Positions 9,416-17,861 are shown, numbered from the stretch's first letter. The stretch: DNA of 64,000 nucleotides from JASGCL01 sp965203915 (GCA_965203915.1 OZ241918.1:124001-188000), one strand, 5' to 3'. Made by a program: numbers and translations. Notes: generated by a model not told the origin, from the sequence alone.

Positions 9416-9544
9416 ATGAAAGTTACATCATCACTCAAAACACTTCGCAATCGCGATAAGGATTGCCAATTGGTGAAACGCCGTGGGCGCATCTACATTA
9501 TTAATAAAAAGAACCCACGCTACAAAGCTCGCCAAGGCTATTAA
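9416..9544 (+). CDS. rpmJ: 50S ribosomal protein L36 (bL36)
   Basis: 42 residues, too short for most gene finders: MKVTSSLKTLRNRDKDCQLV followed by KRRGRIYIINKKNPRYKARQGY. It matches the alphaproteobacterial bL36 form, with the block VKRRGRIYIINK and C-terminal KARQG. The zinc-ligand Cys/His set of classical bL36 is mostly missing (a single Cys at 17), so this is the zinc-free C- version. It stands alone rather than in the ribosomal protein operon, typical for this second type of locus. Confidence 0.93.
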   Translation: MKVTSSLKTLRNRDKDCQLVKRRGRIYIINKKNPRYKARQGY

Positions 9545-9725
9545 AACTGGGTTTTCATTCGGTTGTCATAACTGGGGTTATTAAATCTAACTGTTAATTT
9601 ATATTGCGCCTTACCAGGTGGGATTGAGGCGATTCCTGGGATACTTCCCCCCTTAAAATTTTTTGTTGCTGTTTGTAGCATGACCATGGTGGATATTATA
9701 CTTATATTACAATCATATATGGGGT

Positions 9726-9754
9726 TTGGTTTGTAAAAAATTTCATGTTATAGC
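9726..9754 (+). promoter_or_regulatory. Predicted leaderless promoter of hldD
   Basis: TTGGTT (9726-9731), 17-nt spacer, TATAGC (9749-9754), then 6 nt to the ATG at 9761. This geometry is the same as at rpmJ and guaB and supports the upstream start of hldD with its N-terminal extension. Confidence 0.4.
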
Positions 9755-9760
9755 CAAGCC

Positions 9761-10978
9761 ATGACCCCGAACTTGCCTTCCCATCCGCTCAATATTTATT
9801 TACCGCAACCCATTGCCTGGCAAAAAACAACTGGCTTGGTGGTTATCACGGGGGGTTTGGGCTTCATTGGTTCGTGCCTTGCCAATTTTTTTATGCTGGC
9901 GGGGCAACCAATATTAATTGTGGATGACATCACGCCCGAAAAATTATTGAACATCACCAGCCTGGAACCGCCGTTCTTGCTTTCGCAAACGCCGCTTAAA
10001 CACGCCCCCACCACACCGCCGATTATTTCGCCCGATGAATTTTCAACCCTAGCGCGGGCACATTACGAAGGGCAAAATATCGCGGCCATCATCCATTTGG
10101 GGGCGATAAGCGACACGCGAAGCAAGGACGAAGACATGGTTTTCGAAAAAAATACCGATTTCAGCGAAGGCCTGTGGTATAAGGCGTCCGAATGGGGCGT
10201 GCCATTTATCTATGCTTCCAGCGCCGCCACCTATGGCGATGGTTCGGCGGGGTTTAACGAACCAAAAATGTTGGACGATTTAAAAAAACTAAAACCTTTG
10301 AATTTGTATGGGTTGTCAAAACAATTGTTTGACATGGTGGCGTTGCAAAACAAAGAAAAAGAGAAAAGGCGGATAGTAGAAAAAAGACAAACCAGAGATA
10401 AATTTGTCCCGCCGTTTTTTGCTGGTTTAAAATTTTTTAATGTTTTCGGGCCAGGCGAATATCATAAGGGCACCCAAGCATCGGTCATACCGCGGTTTTA
10501 TCAACAGGCTATTACTTCGCAAACCATAAGGCTTTTTAAATCCACCCCGCAAGCCTTGGCGGAAGGAATCAACCATGGCGAACAGGCGCGTGATTTTGTT
10601 TGGGTGATGGACGCCGTGTGGGTTATTATTTCTTTGCTACAACTTTATCAAAGCAAAAAAACAAGTCGCTACCTTGATAAGGCTTTTTTAAGAAATTCAT
10701 CGGGGATTTTTAATGTTGGTGCTGGCCATGCCTTAAGTTTTAATGAATTGGCATCCTTTATTATCAAACAACTTCCTGCATCAACGGGTGATGCAACGAT
10801 TGATTATATCGACACCCCGCTTGACCTGCAAAGCCATTATCAACATCATACTTGCGCTAGCATTAGCAACCTGCAACAATTAATACATTTTATACCAACC
10901 GACATTGCCAAGGCGGTTGGTTTTTATATCAACGATTTTCTTAAACCCGCGGTCGCCATCCATAAAAAAATATCCTAG
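9761..10978 (+). CDS. hldD: ADP-L-glycero-D-manno-heptose 6-epimerase
   Basis: 405 residues, longer than the usual ~320. It epimerises ADP-D,D-heptose to the L,D form for LPS inner core. NADP-binding GGLGFIGS is at 31-38, catalytic Ser/Thr in YASSAATYGDG (151-161), Tyr183 and Lys187 in NLYGLSK, and the substrate block KFFNVFGPGEYHKG at 224-237. Extra length comes from about 25 residues before the Rossmann fold, an insertion near 68-92, and a charged KEKEKRRIVEKRQTRDK insertion (198-214) just after the catalytic helix. The start is supported by the promoter-like boxes immediately upstream. lgt follows after 22 bp. Confidence 0.88.
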   Translation: MTPNLPSHPLNIYLPQPIAWQKTTGLVVITGGLGFIGSCLANFFMLAGQPILIVDDITPEKLLNITSLEPPFLLSQTPLKHAPTTPPIISPDEFSTLARAHYEGQNIAAIIHLGAISDTRSKDEDMVFEKNTDFSEGLWYKASEWGVPFIYASSAATYGDGSAGFNEPKMLDDLKKLKPLNLYGLSKQLFDMVALQNKEKEKRRIVEKRQTRDKFVPPFFAGLKFFNVFGPGEYHKGTQASVIPRFYQQAITSQTIRLFKSTPQALAEGINHGEQARDFVWVMDAVWVIISLLQLYQSKKTSRYLDKAFLRNSSGIFNVGAGHALSFNELASFIIKQLPASTGDATIDYIDTPLDLQSHYQHHTCASISNLQQLIHFIPTDIAKAVGFYINDFLKPAVAIHKKIS

Positions 10979-11000
10979 ATTTTATTTTTTTTATTTTCTC

Positions 11001-11861
11001 ATGCCCTACATCCATCATCTACAACCCATTGCTTTTCATATCGGCAATTGGTCTGTGCATTGGTATGGTTTGGCCTACATGGTTGGGTTTTTATTTTGCC
11101 GTTATTGGATAGCGCGTTGTTATAACCAAACCATGCCCGTAAAAAAACCGCTTGGCAATTTTGCGCCGCCGCTTGCTAGCAAGGATTGGGATGATTTTTT
11201 GCTTTATGGTATTTTGGCGACGCTGGTTGGCGGGCGGCTTGGGTTTATATTATTATATCATGCTGGTTATTTTTTAACCTTGCCCCCCGACCAATGGTGG
11301 CAATGGTTGGCGGTATGGCAAGGGGGCATGGCGTTTCATGGCGCGGCGTTGGGGTTGGTGTTTGCCGTCATGATATTTTGTCGGCGCAAAAAAATTGATC
11401 GCTGGTTTTTCGCTGATAATTTTGTGCGGGCGGTGCCCTTGGCTTTGTTTTTTGGTCGGGTTGCCAATTTTATCAATGGCGAATTGGTGGGTCGCCCCAT
11501 CGCAAGTGCATTTTGGCAACAGAAAATTGGCGTTGTTTTTCCCATGGTTGATGACCAAATTCGCCATGCCAGCCAATTGTATGAAGCATTGTTTGAAGGG
11601 TTGGTTTTATTTTTTTTACTGCATGTTGTTGCCGAATATAAAAAGCACGCGCCAAATAAACGGGCACAACAATGCTTGCCCAACGGTGTGGTTTTTTGTT
11701 GCTTTCTATTTTTTTACGGCCTGTTCCGCTTTGGCGTTGAATTTTTCCGCACGCCGCAGGACGGCTTCATTGGGTTTTTAACCGCGGGGCAATTTTGGTG
11801 CGGCGCGATGATGCTAATCGGCGTGGGAATTTATTTTGCCCGCGTGGGAAAAAGATTATAA
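11001..11861 (+). CDS. lgt: Prolipoprotein diacylglyceryl transferase
   Basis: 286 residues from the chosen ATG (MPYIHHLQPIAFHIGNWSVHWYGLAYMVGF). The inner-membrane enzyme adds diacylglycerol to the lipobox Cys of lipoproteins. The Lgt signature is GRVANFINGELVGRP; further marks are the early WYGL-Y segment, GGRLGFILLYH and the C-terminal FRFGVEFFRTPQD. Seven hydrophobic segments are apparent. An in-frame start at 10905 would overlap hldD and add 32 unrelated residues, so it was not used. The stop codon directly abuts, and overlaps by 6 bp, the convergent amidotransferase gene. Confidence 0.93.
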   Translation: MPYIHHLQPIAFHIGNWSVHWYGLAYMVGFLFCRYWIARCYNQTMPVKKPLGNFAPPLASKDWDDFLLYGILATLVGGRLGFILLYHAGYFLTLPPDQWWQWLAVWQGGMAFHGAALGLVFAVMIFCRRKKIDRWFFADNFVRAVPLALFFGRVANFINGELVGRPIASAFWQQKIGVVFPMVDDQIRHASQLYEALFEGLVLFFLLHVVAEYKKHAPNKRAQQCLPNGVVFCCFLFFYGLFRFGVEFFRTPQDGFIGFLTAGQFWCGAMMLIGVGIYFARVGKRL

Positions 11862-12653
11862 ATATTTTGCAAATTCTTGGAACAATGTTTTGTTTTGTGG
11901 GTCGTCAATGACTATGTCAACTTCGGGGTGCCATTGTAATGCCAGGAAGAATCCATCATGGTTAATCGGCGAAAATGCCTCTATCACGCCATCGTCCGCC
12001 ACCGCTTCGACTCGCAAATTGCTCGCCAATTTATCAACCCCTTGGCCATGGGCGGAATTGACCAACCATTTTTTCTTGTTGGGGTCAATCTTGCTGTAAA
12101 TTTTTTCTAACCAACCGCCTGGTTGCACCGTCACATCATGCACCGCGCGGAATCCATAATTATAACTTTTGCCTTTTGTATATTGATAACGGTGATCCAT
12201 TTTGCCTGGCAATTCTTCGATATGTTGATGCAATGTTCCGCCCATCGCCACGTTTAATTCTTGCGCGCCGCGGCAAATACAAAGCACGGGTATCTTCCGC
12301 TCCATCGCCATTTTTAACATGGGCAGGGTGGTGCTGTCGCGCTTCTTATCCTCGATATTATCGGGTCGCGGTTGTGGGCCGCCATAATTATTGGGGTGAA
12401 CATTGCTGGGCGAACCTGTGAATATCAAACCATCCAATTTTTCAAGCAATGGCAACATGGCCGCGCCCAACGGGGGAATAAGAATGGGCACCGCATTGAT
12501 GTCGTCGCGTTGACAACAATCCATCACCCGTTGCGAATAACGAAATTTCTCGACCAGCAATTCAACACCATCTATCAAACCATAATCTTTGATAAAGCTG
12601 TTATCCATCATGTAATTGGTGGTTACACCAACCAGTTTTAATTTTTTTGCCAT
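11856..12653 (-). CDS. Class-I glutamine amidotransferase-like gamma-glutamyl hydrolase (peptidase C26, PuuD-like)
   Basis: 265 residues from MAKKLKLVGVTTN; an ATG at 12689 would overlap the upstream gene by 16 bp. The nucleophile Cys127 is in VLCICRGAQELNVAMGG and the catalytic His in LQWHPEVD, followed by a Glu two residues later as expected for the C26 triad. PuuD-type enzymes hydrolyse gamma-glutamyl-GABA in putrescine breakdown. The gene lies 20 bp downstream of a succinate-semialdehyde dehydrogenase gene on the same strand, which fits a GABA/putrescine catabolic pair. Substrate remains inferred from that context. Confidence 0.8.
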   Translation of the reverse strand: MAKKLKLVGVTTNYMMDNSFIKDYGLIDGVELLVEKFRYSQRVMDCCQRDDINAVPILIPPLGAAMLPLLEKLDGLIFTGSPSNVHPNNYGGPQPRPDNIEDKKRDSTTLPMLKMAMERKIPVLCICRGAQELNVAMGGTLHQHIEELPGKMDHRYQYTKGKSYNYGFRAVHDVTVQPGGWLEKIYSKIDPNKKKWLVNSAHGQGVDKLASNLRVEAVADDGVIEAFSPINHDGFFLALQWHPEVDIVIDDPQNKTLFQEFAKYL

Positions 12654-12673
12654 ATGCGCGTCCCACCCCTTTT

Positions 12674-14125
12674 TTATATTGATAAACAAATATATTTTTC
12701 ATTAACATATTCACGCAATCCCTGCCAGCCACCTTCGCGCCCTAATCCCGATTCTTTCACCCCGCCAAATGGCGCCAGTTCGGTGGTTATCATGCCTGTG
12801 TTAACCCCAACCATGCCCGTTTCTATCCCCTCAGCAATGTTAAATATGCGCGATATGTCTTTGGCGTAAAAATAACTGGCAAGGCCATATTCGGTGTTGT
12901 TAGCCATGGCAAGGGCTTCTTCGTCCTTATCAAATTCAAATATCGCCGCCACGGGGCCAAAAATTTCGTTGGTGGCGATAAGCATATCGGGCGTCATGCC
13001 CGCCAACAATGTTGGTTCAAAATAAAAACCACCCAATTTATGACGCTTCCCGCCCAAAATAACTTTCGCGCCTTTGTCGGTTGCATTCTTTACCAATTCT
13101 TCAACCTTTTCCACCGATTGTTCGTCAATTAATGGGCCCGTGGTCACGCCATCGTCCGTGCCATTGCCGACCACCATTTTTTCCATCGCTGCTTTCAATT
13201 TTTCGGCAAATTGTTTGGCGACCGTTTTTTGCACGATGAAACGGTTGGCGCAAACGCAGGTTTGCCCCGAATTACGAAATTTGGATGCCATGGCGCCCAC
13301 CACCGCCGCGTCCAGATCGGCGTCATCAAAAACCAAAAATGGTGCATTGCCGCCCAATTCCATCGACATTTTTTTTACCGTGCTGGTGCATTGCGCCATC
13401 AACAATTTGCCAACCTCGGTCGAGCCAGTGAAGGAAAATTTCGCCACCCGTGGGTCGGTGGTTAAAACCTTGCCAATGTCGCGCGCGGTGGTGGATGTTA
13501 CGATGGACAATAATCCCGCGGGGAGTCCTGCCTCCTCCGCCAATTTTGCCATGGCAAGGGCGGAAAAGGGCGTTTGTTCGGGCGGTTTAACAATTTGCGC
13601 GCAACCCGCGGCCAGGGCGGGGCCAGCCTTTCGCGATATCATCGAATGGGGGAAATTCCACGGGGTGATGGCGGCGGTAATACCCACGGGTTGCAACACC
13701 ACCAACAATCTTTTGTCGGGCAAATGGCCTGGAATAACCTCGCCATAGGCGCGTTTGGCTTCCTCGGCAAACCATTCGATATAACCCATGCCCGATGTTA
13801 TTTCCGCCAATGATTCGGCGATGGGTTTGCCATTTTCCCAAGTAAGGATAAGGGCAAGGTCGTCCTTATGTTTATCAATCAGCGCAACCCATTTTCTTAA
13901 AACGGCGCAACGTTCTTTGGCGGTTTTTTTCGCCCATAATTTTTGTGGCGCGACCGCCATGGTGATGGCGCGTTCGGCGTCGGCCCCATTGCAATCGGGC
14001 AGGGAGCCAATCACCGCCCCCGTGGCGGGGTTAAGGACTTCATATTTTTTGGGCGAGTCATACCATTCCCCGCCGATGAAGGCGCGGGAGCACAATAGAT
14101 CTTTGCGGGCTAATTGCTTTGCCAT
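12674..14125 (-). CDS. gabD: NAD(P)-dependent succinate-semialdehyde dehydrogenase
   Basis: 483 residues from MAKQLARKDLLCSRAFIGGEW, which matches GabD N-termini; the frame is open a further 59 codons but that part shows no homology and enters a repeat. Catalytic Cys is in NSGQTCVCANRF, the general-base Glu in MELGGNAPFLVF, and the nucleotide loop in FTGSTEVGKLLM. The double Cys (C-x-C) is typical of GabD. It oxidises succinate semialdehyde to succinate, the last step of GABA degradation. Followed by the PuuD-like hydrolase. Confidence 0.88.
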   Translation of the reverse strand: MAKQLARKDLLCSRAFIGGEWYDSPKKYEVLNPATGAVIGSLPDCNGADAERAITMAVAPQKLWAKKTAKERCAVLRKWVALIDKHKDDLALILTWENGKPIAESLAEITSGMGYIEWFAEEAKRAYGEVIPGHLPDKRLLVVLQPVGITAAITPWNFPHSMISRKAGPALAAGCAQIVKPPEQTPFSALAMAKLAEEAGLPAGLLSIVTSTTARDIGKVLTTDPRVAKFSFTGSTEVGKLLMAQCTSTVKKMSMELGGNAPFLVFDDADLDAAVVGAMASKFRNSGQTCVCANRFIVQKTVAKQFAEKLKAAMEKMVVGNGTDDGVTTGPLIDEQSVEKVEELVKNATDKGAKVILGGKRHKLGGFYFEPTLLAGMTPDMLIATNEIFGPVAAIFEFDKDEEALAMANNTEYGLASYFYAKDISRIFNIAEGIETGMVGVNTGMITTELAPFGGVKESGLGREGGWQGLREYVNEKYICLSI

Positions 14126-14280
14126 GTCTTTGGTTTTTATATATTTTATTTGCGAGGGCTTTCTTTTTTCACCCTTTGTATTTTTTTCTAGCATAAAGAA
14201 CAGCCTATAACAACACCTAGGTCGGTGGCATAGGAACCAGACTTTTCTGCTTTGTGCAGAAAGCCTTCTTTCCTCTCTTC

Positions 14281-14496
14281 CCGTCATCCCCGAAGCCCGC
14301 AAGGGCTATCGGGGAACCATTCCCTGGACGGCGTGGGTCGCTATCACCTTATTGCCATGCTTTGTTTTTGTTTAAAGATAGCTAAATGTTTTTTGTGAAT
14401 CGACCGAAGCCAGGGAATGGCAATTTATTCGCCCTACCACTTCGCTGTTTGAGGGCGGCTGATAATTTTGCCAAGGCAAAATTTCAGGAATGACGG
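14281..14496. mobile_element. MITE-like inverted-repeat element, copy A
   Basis: Outer ends are CCGTCATCCCCGAA (14281-14294) and TTCAGGAATGACGG (14483-14496), imperfect inverted repeats. Inside are a second inverted pair, CCATTCCCTGG (14317-14327) and CCAGGGAATGG (14410-14420), and a GC-rich hairpin at 14288-14314. There is no coding capacity, so it would be a non-autonomous element. Copy B follows at 14672 and a diverged copy C lies at 63641. Confidence 0.6.
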
Positions 14497-14671
14497 GTGG
14501 AGGGGCAAGAGGCCGATTTCAAAAATGACGGGTGGGGCTACGTCGGCGACCTAGAACCAGACTTTTCTGCTTCATGCAGAAATCCTTCTTGCCTCTCTAC
14601 CCATTATCCTTAAAATCGCGTCTCTTACCTCTCCCGCCGTCATTTCCGAAATCGGCCTCTTGCCTCTCTGC

Positions 14672-14811
14672 CCGTCATCCCCGAAGCCCGCAAGGGCTAT
14701 CGGGGAACCATTCCCTGGACGGCGCGGGTTGCTATCACCTTATTGCCATGCTTTTTTTTTGTTTAAAGATAGCTAAATGTTTTTTGTGAATCGACCGAGG
14801 CCAGGGAATGG
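14672..14811. mobile_element. MITE-like inverted-repeat element, copy B (right end missing)
   Basis: Nearly identical to copy A from the left end (14672) through the inner right arm CCAGGGAATGG at 14801-14811. The outer right end is absent because argC's stop codon lies 19 bp further on. The shared ~140 bp differ by only a few bases, suggesting recent duplication. Confidence 0.55.
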
Positions 14812-14829
14812 CAATTTTTTCATCAATTT

Positions 14830-15840
14830 TTATTGCCGCCCCAGCATAAGTCTAACATTCTGTAAGGCCGCGCCCGAGGCACCCTTGCCCAAATTGTCGA
14901 AGGTTGCGTAGAGCGTCAGGCAATTGGTTTTTTCATCGCCAAACACTTGCAACAATATATCATCGCGGTTGGCAAACGCGTCAGGCGATATTTTCACCCT
15001 ATCGCTTGCGCTGCTTGAGGGCGATATTTTTGCCCTATCGCTCGCGCTGCTTAAGGGCGATATGTTCGCCCTATCGCTGTTTATGTTTGGGGGCGTTGCC
15101 CCGCCATCATCCAACAAAATTTTTTCACAACCGCGGTATGTTTCTGCCCAAATTTTTTCTATTGTTTTTTTATCCACGCCCTTTAACACCCGCCCGTCAA
15201 GCGGCACCATGACCACCATGCCGCGGGCAAATTTGCCCACCACGGGTTGGAACATGGGCGGGTGGGGCAACAAACCATAATCGCCCATTTCCGCCAAATG
15301 TTTGTGGGTTTGCCCCAAACCATAAACATGACCATTCATGTTTTTGTCGGGCGATTCATAATCGGCTATCATGGTTTTGCCGCCACCCGAATAACCCGAT
15401 ATGCCAAACACCGTCATGGGGTAATCATCGGGGATAAGCCCCATGCGTTTCAACGGCGCGACCAACAAAATAAAACCCGTGGGGTAGCATCCTGGGTTCG
15501 CCACGCGTTTTGCCTTCGTAATTAATTCGGGTTGTTTGTCGTTATATTCGGGCAAACCATAAACCCAACCGCGCGCCACGCGGTGGGCGGTGGAACAATC
15601 CAATATTTTTACCTGTTCGTTTTCAACCATCGCCACCGCTTCCCGCGCCGCGTCATCGGGCAAACATAATATGGCAACATCGCAATCGTTCAAATTAACA
15701 TAACGATGTTTTCTATCCTTTCGTATTTCATCGGGCAGGGTTATGACATCGCATGAATCGTGTAGAGCCGCTAAGCGATCCCTTATATCCAATCCTGTGG
15801 TCCCCTCCGCCCCGTCGATAAATATTCTTTTTTTGGTCAT
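14830..15840 (-). CDS. argC: N-acetyl-gamma-glutamyl-phosphate reductase, type 2, with in-frame repeat insertion
   Basis: 336 residues from MTKKRIFIDGAEGTTGL; the enzyme reduces N-acetylglutamyl phosphate to the semialdehyde in arginine synthesis. The nucleotide motif is GAEGTTGLDIRDRL, catalytic Cys is in VANPGCYPTGF, and SGYSGGGKTMI is the type-2 ArgC block. Residues about 255-290 are three 12-residue repeats starting SDRANISP, SDRAKISP and SDRVKISP, encoded by three 36-bp copies of the dispersed palindrome. Type-2 ArgC proteins are normally about 310 residues, so the insertion accounts for the extra length. Five more copies of the repeat lie directly upstream of the start. Confidence 0.9.
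   Translation of the reverse strand: MTKKRIFIDGAEGTTGLDIRDRLAALHDSCDVITLPDEIRKDRKHRYVNLNDCDVAILCLPDDAAREAVAMVENEQVKILDCSTAHRVARGWVYGLPEYNDKQPELITKAKRVANPGCYPTGFILLVAPLKRMGLIPDDYPMTVFGISGYSGGGKTMIADYESPDKNMNGHVYGLGQTHKHLAEMGDYGLLPHPPMFQPVVGKFARGMVVMVPLDGRVLKGVDKKTIEKIWAETYRGCEKILLDDGGATPPNINSDRANISPLSSASDRAKISPSSSASDRVKISPDAFANRDDILLQVFGDEKTNCLTLYATFDNLGKGASGAALQNVRLMLGRQ
14995..15078. repeat. Three 36-bp in-frame copies of the dispersed GCCCTA palindrome inside argC
   Basis: The CCCTATCGC core begins at 14997, 15033 and 15069, a strict 36-bp period that keeps the argC reading frame. The intergenic arrays of the same family at 15849 and 46625 have a 37-bp period. Confidence 0.85.
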
Positions 15841-15848
15841 GTTGTTTT

Positions 15849-16022
15849 GCCCTATCACTTCGTTACTTGAGGGCAATGTTATTTTGCCCTATCACTTCGT
15901 TACTTGAGGGCAATGTTATTTTGCCCTATTACTTCGTTACTTGAGGGCAATGTTTTTTTGCCCCATCACTTCGTTGCTTCAGGGCAATGTTATTTTGCCC
16001 TATCACTTCGTTGCTTGAAAAC
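15849..16022. repeat. 37-bp tandem array (5 units) between the MFS gene and argC
   Basis: Units begin at 15849, 15886, 15923, 15960 and 15997, exactly 37 bp apart. Each has a 26-bp core (GCCCTATCAC...TTGAGGGC) and an 11-bp linker (AATGTTATTTT). Adjacent GGGCAA and TTGCCC-like ends can pair across the linker. The last unit is degenerate. The array spans almost the whole gap between MFS start-distal end and argC start. Confidence 0.9.
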
Positions 16023-16031
16023 GATGTTATT

Positions 16032-17231
16032 CTACCTTACAACTTTGTTAGCCCGCACGCTACTGGCGCGCGCGCCATTACGCCACCTAAGATAAGCCAA
16101 GGCCAGCCCCATTAATAGCAGGGCGGGAATGGCAACCTCCACCACCAGCGCGAAACCACCGCTACGCACCAACCATGCCGAAACCATCGATGTTGTAAAT
16201 ACCAAACCGTATATCAAGGTATCATTCAACCCCTGCGCCATACCACGTTCGCTGTCGCGATAGGTTTCGGTCAATAGGGTGCTGCCCCCGATATAAAGTG
16301 CATTCCACCCCAACCCCACAAATATTAATGATACATGGAAAAGCACGCCACTGGTGCCGAGCAACCCCGCAACCACCGCCACCAAACCACATGCCACCCC
16401 GAAACCTATCATGGTAAAAACGCCAAACCGCCGAATCAAATTGCCCATGAAAAATGACGGAAAAAACATGGCGATGATATGCCAGCTTAAGGCCGAAGCC
16501 ACCATGTTAAAGGAATGACCCGCGTGCATGATGGCCATGGGCGACGCCACCATTAACAAATTCATCACGCCATAACCCACCATGCCCGCCAACACCGCCA
16601 CTTGGAATTTTGGTTGGCGAATAATAACGCGCAGTGAACGCGCGGGTAGGCTATGACGTATTTTTTTAACATCGATTGTTGGTAATTGTAAACAAGCCGC
16701 CAACCCCGCCGCCAACAATGACAACCCCACCAAAGCAAGGTAGGTCGCAAAAAAATCAGGTTGCAACAGCGCGCGACTATATTCCACCAAATAACGCCCA
16801 GCAAAGGCGGCAACAATGCCCCCCGCCAGAACCCATGAAATGGCGCGGCCATGCCAGGCTGGGGGTGCGGCCTCAACCGCGGCGAAACGATACATTTGCC
16901 CACTGGCGATGTTAACCCCAATGGGAAAGGCCGCCAAACAAAAAAGCCAAAAGTTTTGATGCACCATGGCAAAGCCAAGCAAACCCATGCCAAGGGCAGA
17001 AATGATATTGGTTGCGACAAACACCCTGCGCCGCCCATAATATTGCATGGCGCGCGCCAGCGGAATAAGCATCAACAAAATGGTTAAAAATTGTAATGAA
17101 ATTTCCAATGTTGCCAAGTTGGGGTTGGGCGAAAATGTCGCGCTGACCAGGGCGGTGGTGGCAAATAAAACACTGCTACCCGTTAGCAACAAAGCCTGCA
17201 AAATGGCCAAAAGCAATAAATTATAAACCAT
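16032..17231 (-). CDS. MFS family transporter
   Basis: About 399 residues with some twelve hydrophobic segments in two halves. The intracellular loop motif between TM2 and TM3 is recognisable as ARAMQYYGRRRVFVATNIIS. The first ATG (MVYNLLLL) is used; an in-frame TTG nine bases upstream (17240) touches the trcR stop at 17241. It is therefore directly coupled to trcR. The substrate cannot be told. A 37-bp repeat array separates it from argC downstream. Confidence 0.8.
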   Translation of the reverse strand: MVYNLLLLAILQALLLTGSSVLFATTALVSATFSPNPNLATLEISLQFLTILLMLIPLARAMQYYGRRRVFVATNIISALGMGLLGFAMVHQNFWLFCLAAFPIGVNIASGQMYRFAAVEAAPPAWHGRAISWVLAGGIVAAFAGRYLVEYSRALLQPDFFATYLALVGLSLLAAGLAACLQLPTIDVKKIRHSLPARSLRVIIRQPKFQVAVLAGMVGYGVMNLLMVASPMAIMHAGHSFNMVASALSWHIIAMFFPSFFMGNLIRRFGVFTMIGFGVACGLVAVVAGLLGTSGVLFHVSLIFVGLGWNALYIGGSTLLTETYRDSERGMAQGLNDTLIYGLVFTTSMVSAWLVRSGGFALVVEVAIPALLLMGLALAYLRWRNGARASSVRANKVVR

Positions 17232-17240
17232 GGGTGGCAA

Positions 17241-17861
17241 CTATTTTTGTTCGTTGCCAATCCCTTCGCTTGATTCCGCGCCAAGCGCGATGTCTTCCTC
17301 GCCCATGTCGGCGGGCTTCTCCACTTTTTTAATTTTGCTGACAACCTTGTCCAATTCGTCTTTGCTGCATAATCCCAATTCAACGGGGTGCTTGGCACTT
17401 AAATTGGCCATGTTCCAATGGGTGCGATTTTTGATGGCCTTGATGGTGTTCAAGGTTGTGCCTATCAAACGACCTATCTGACTGTCTGACAATTCGGGGT
17501 AATTTTTTAACAACCACACCACGGCTTCGGGTTTGTCGCCGCGTTTGGCAATGGGGGTATAGCGTGGCCCTTTCCTTTTTTCCATCAAATGGTCATAACT
17601 TTCGACCTTGTTCAATTGTAATGATTGCTTATTGTCTTGCTCGCAACGTTCAATTTCTTGTTTGGTTAATTGACCATTGAGTAATGGGCTGGTGCCTTTT
17701 AGTTGGCTGTCGTCGGCGTCGGCGAGCTTCTCAACCTCCAACAGATGGAGGCTGCAAAAATCGGCTATTTGCTGAAATGTTAAACCAGTGTTGTCAATCA
17801 ACCACACGGCGGTTGCGCGCGGCATCAAAATAGGTGAATGAACGATTTTCTTTTTAGCCAT
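17241..17861 (-). CDS. trcR: Cell-cycle transcriptional regulator TrcR (DUF1013)
   Basis: 206 residues. DUF1013 is an alphaproteobacteria-restricted family; the block LMPRATAVWLIDNTGLTFQQIADFC at 12-36 and WLLKNYPELSDSQIGRLIGTT near 110-130 are two helix-turn-helix-like halves, and RTHWNMANLSAKHPVELGLC is the family's C-terminal marker. In Caulobacter this family has been linked to RNA polymerase association and cell-cycle transcription. The MFS gene follows without a gap, and a 157-bp gap separates it from the divergent gltA. Confidence 0.85.
   Translation of the reverse strand: MAKKKIVHSPILMPRATAVWLIDNTGLTFQQIADFCSLHLLEVEKLADADDSQLKGTSPLLNGQLTKQEIERCEQDNKQSLQLNKVESYDHLMEKRKGPRYTPIAKRGDKPEAVVWLLKNYPELSDSQIGRLIGTTLNTIKAIKNRTHWNMANLSAKHPVELGLCSKDELDKVVSKIKKVEKPADMGEEDIALGAESSEGIGNEQK

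Larger units (their letters stand above)
14126..14829. other. 704-bp gene-free region filled with dispersed repeats
   Basis: No credible gene. It contains two copies of a ~145-bp inverted-repeat element (14281-14496 and 14672-14811), one nested short GCCCTA-type palindrome (14431-14456), and two copies of a shorter segment (about 14233-14277 and 14554-14597) holding a TTTTCTGC...GCAGAAA hairpin. Regulatory signals for gabD, if any, must lie in the first 150 bp, where I see no convincing -35/-10 pair. Confidence 0.8.

Noticed and set aside
9545..9760. 216-bp gap searched for a small RNA (4.5S or 6S type)
   Set aside because: No SRP Alu/GNAR motifs or long bulged hairpin could be recognised; only the hldD promoter boxes are supported.
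10905..11000. Upstream in-frame start for lgt
   Set aside because: The added 32 residues overlap the end of hldD and have no Lgt similarity.
13074..13748. 224-codon open frame opposite gabD
   Set aside because: Antisense shadow of the aldehyde dehydrogenase gene with no recognisable domains.
15849..16022. Regular 37-bp repeats considered as a CRISPR array
   Set aside because: Units are contiguous with near-constant linkers of 10-11 bp; there are no unique spacers and no cas genes in the window.
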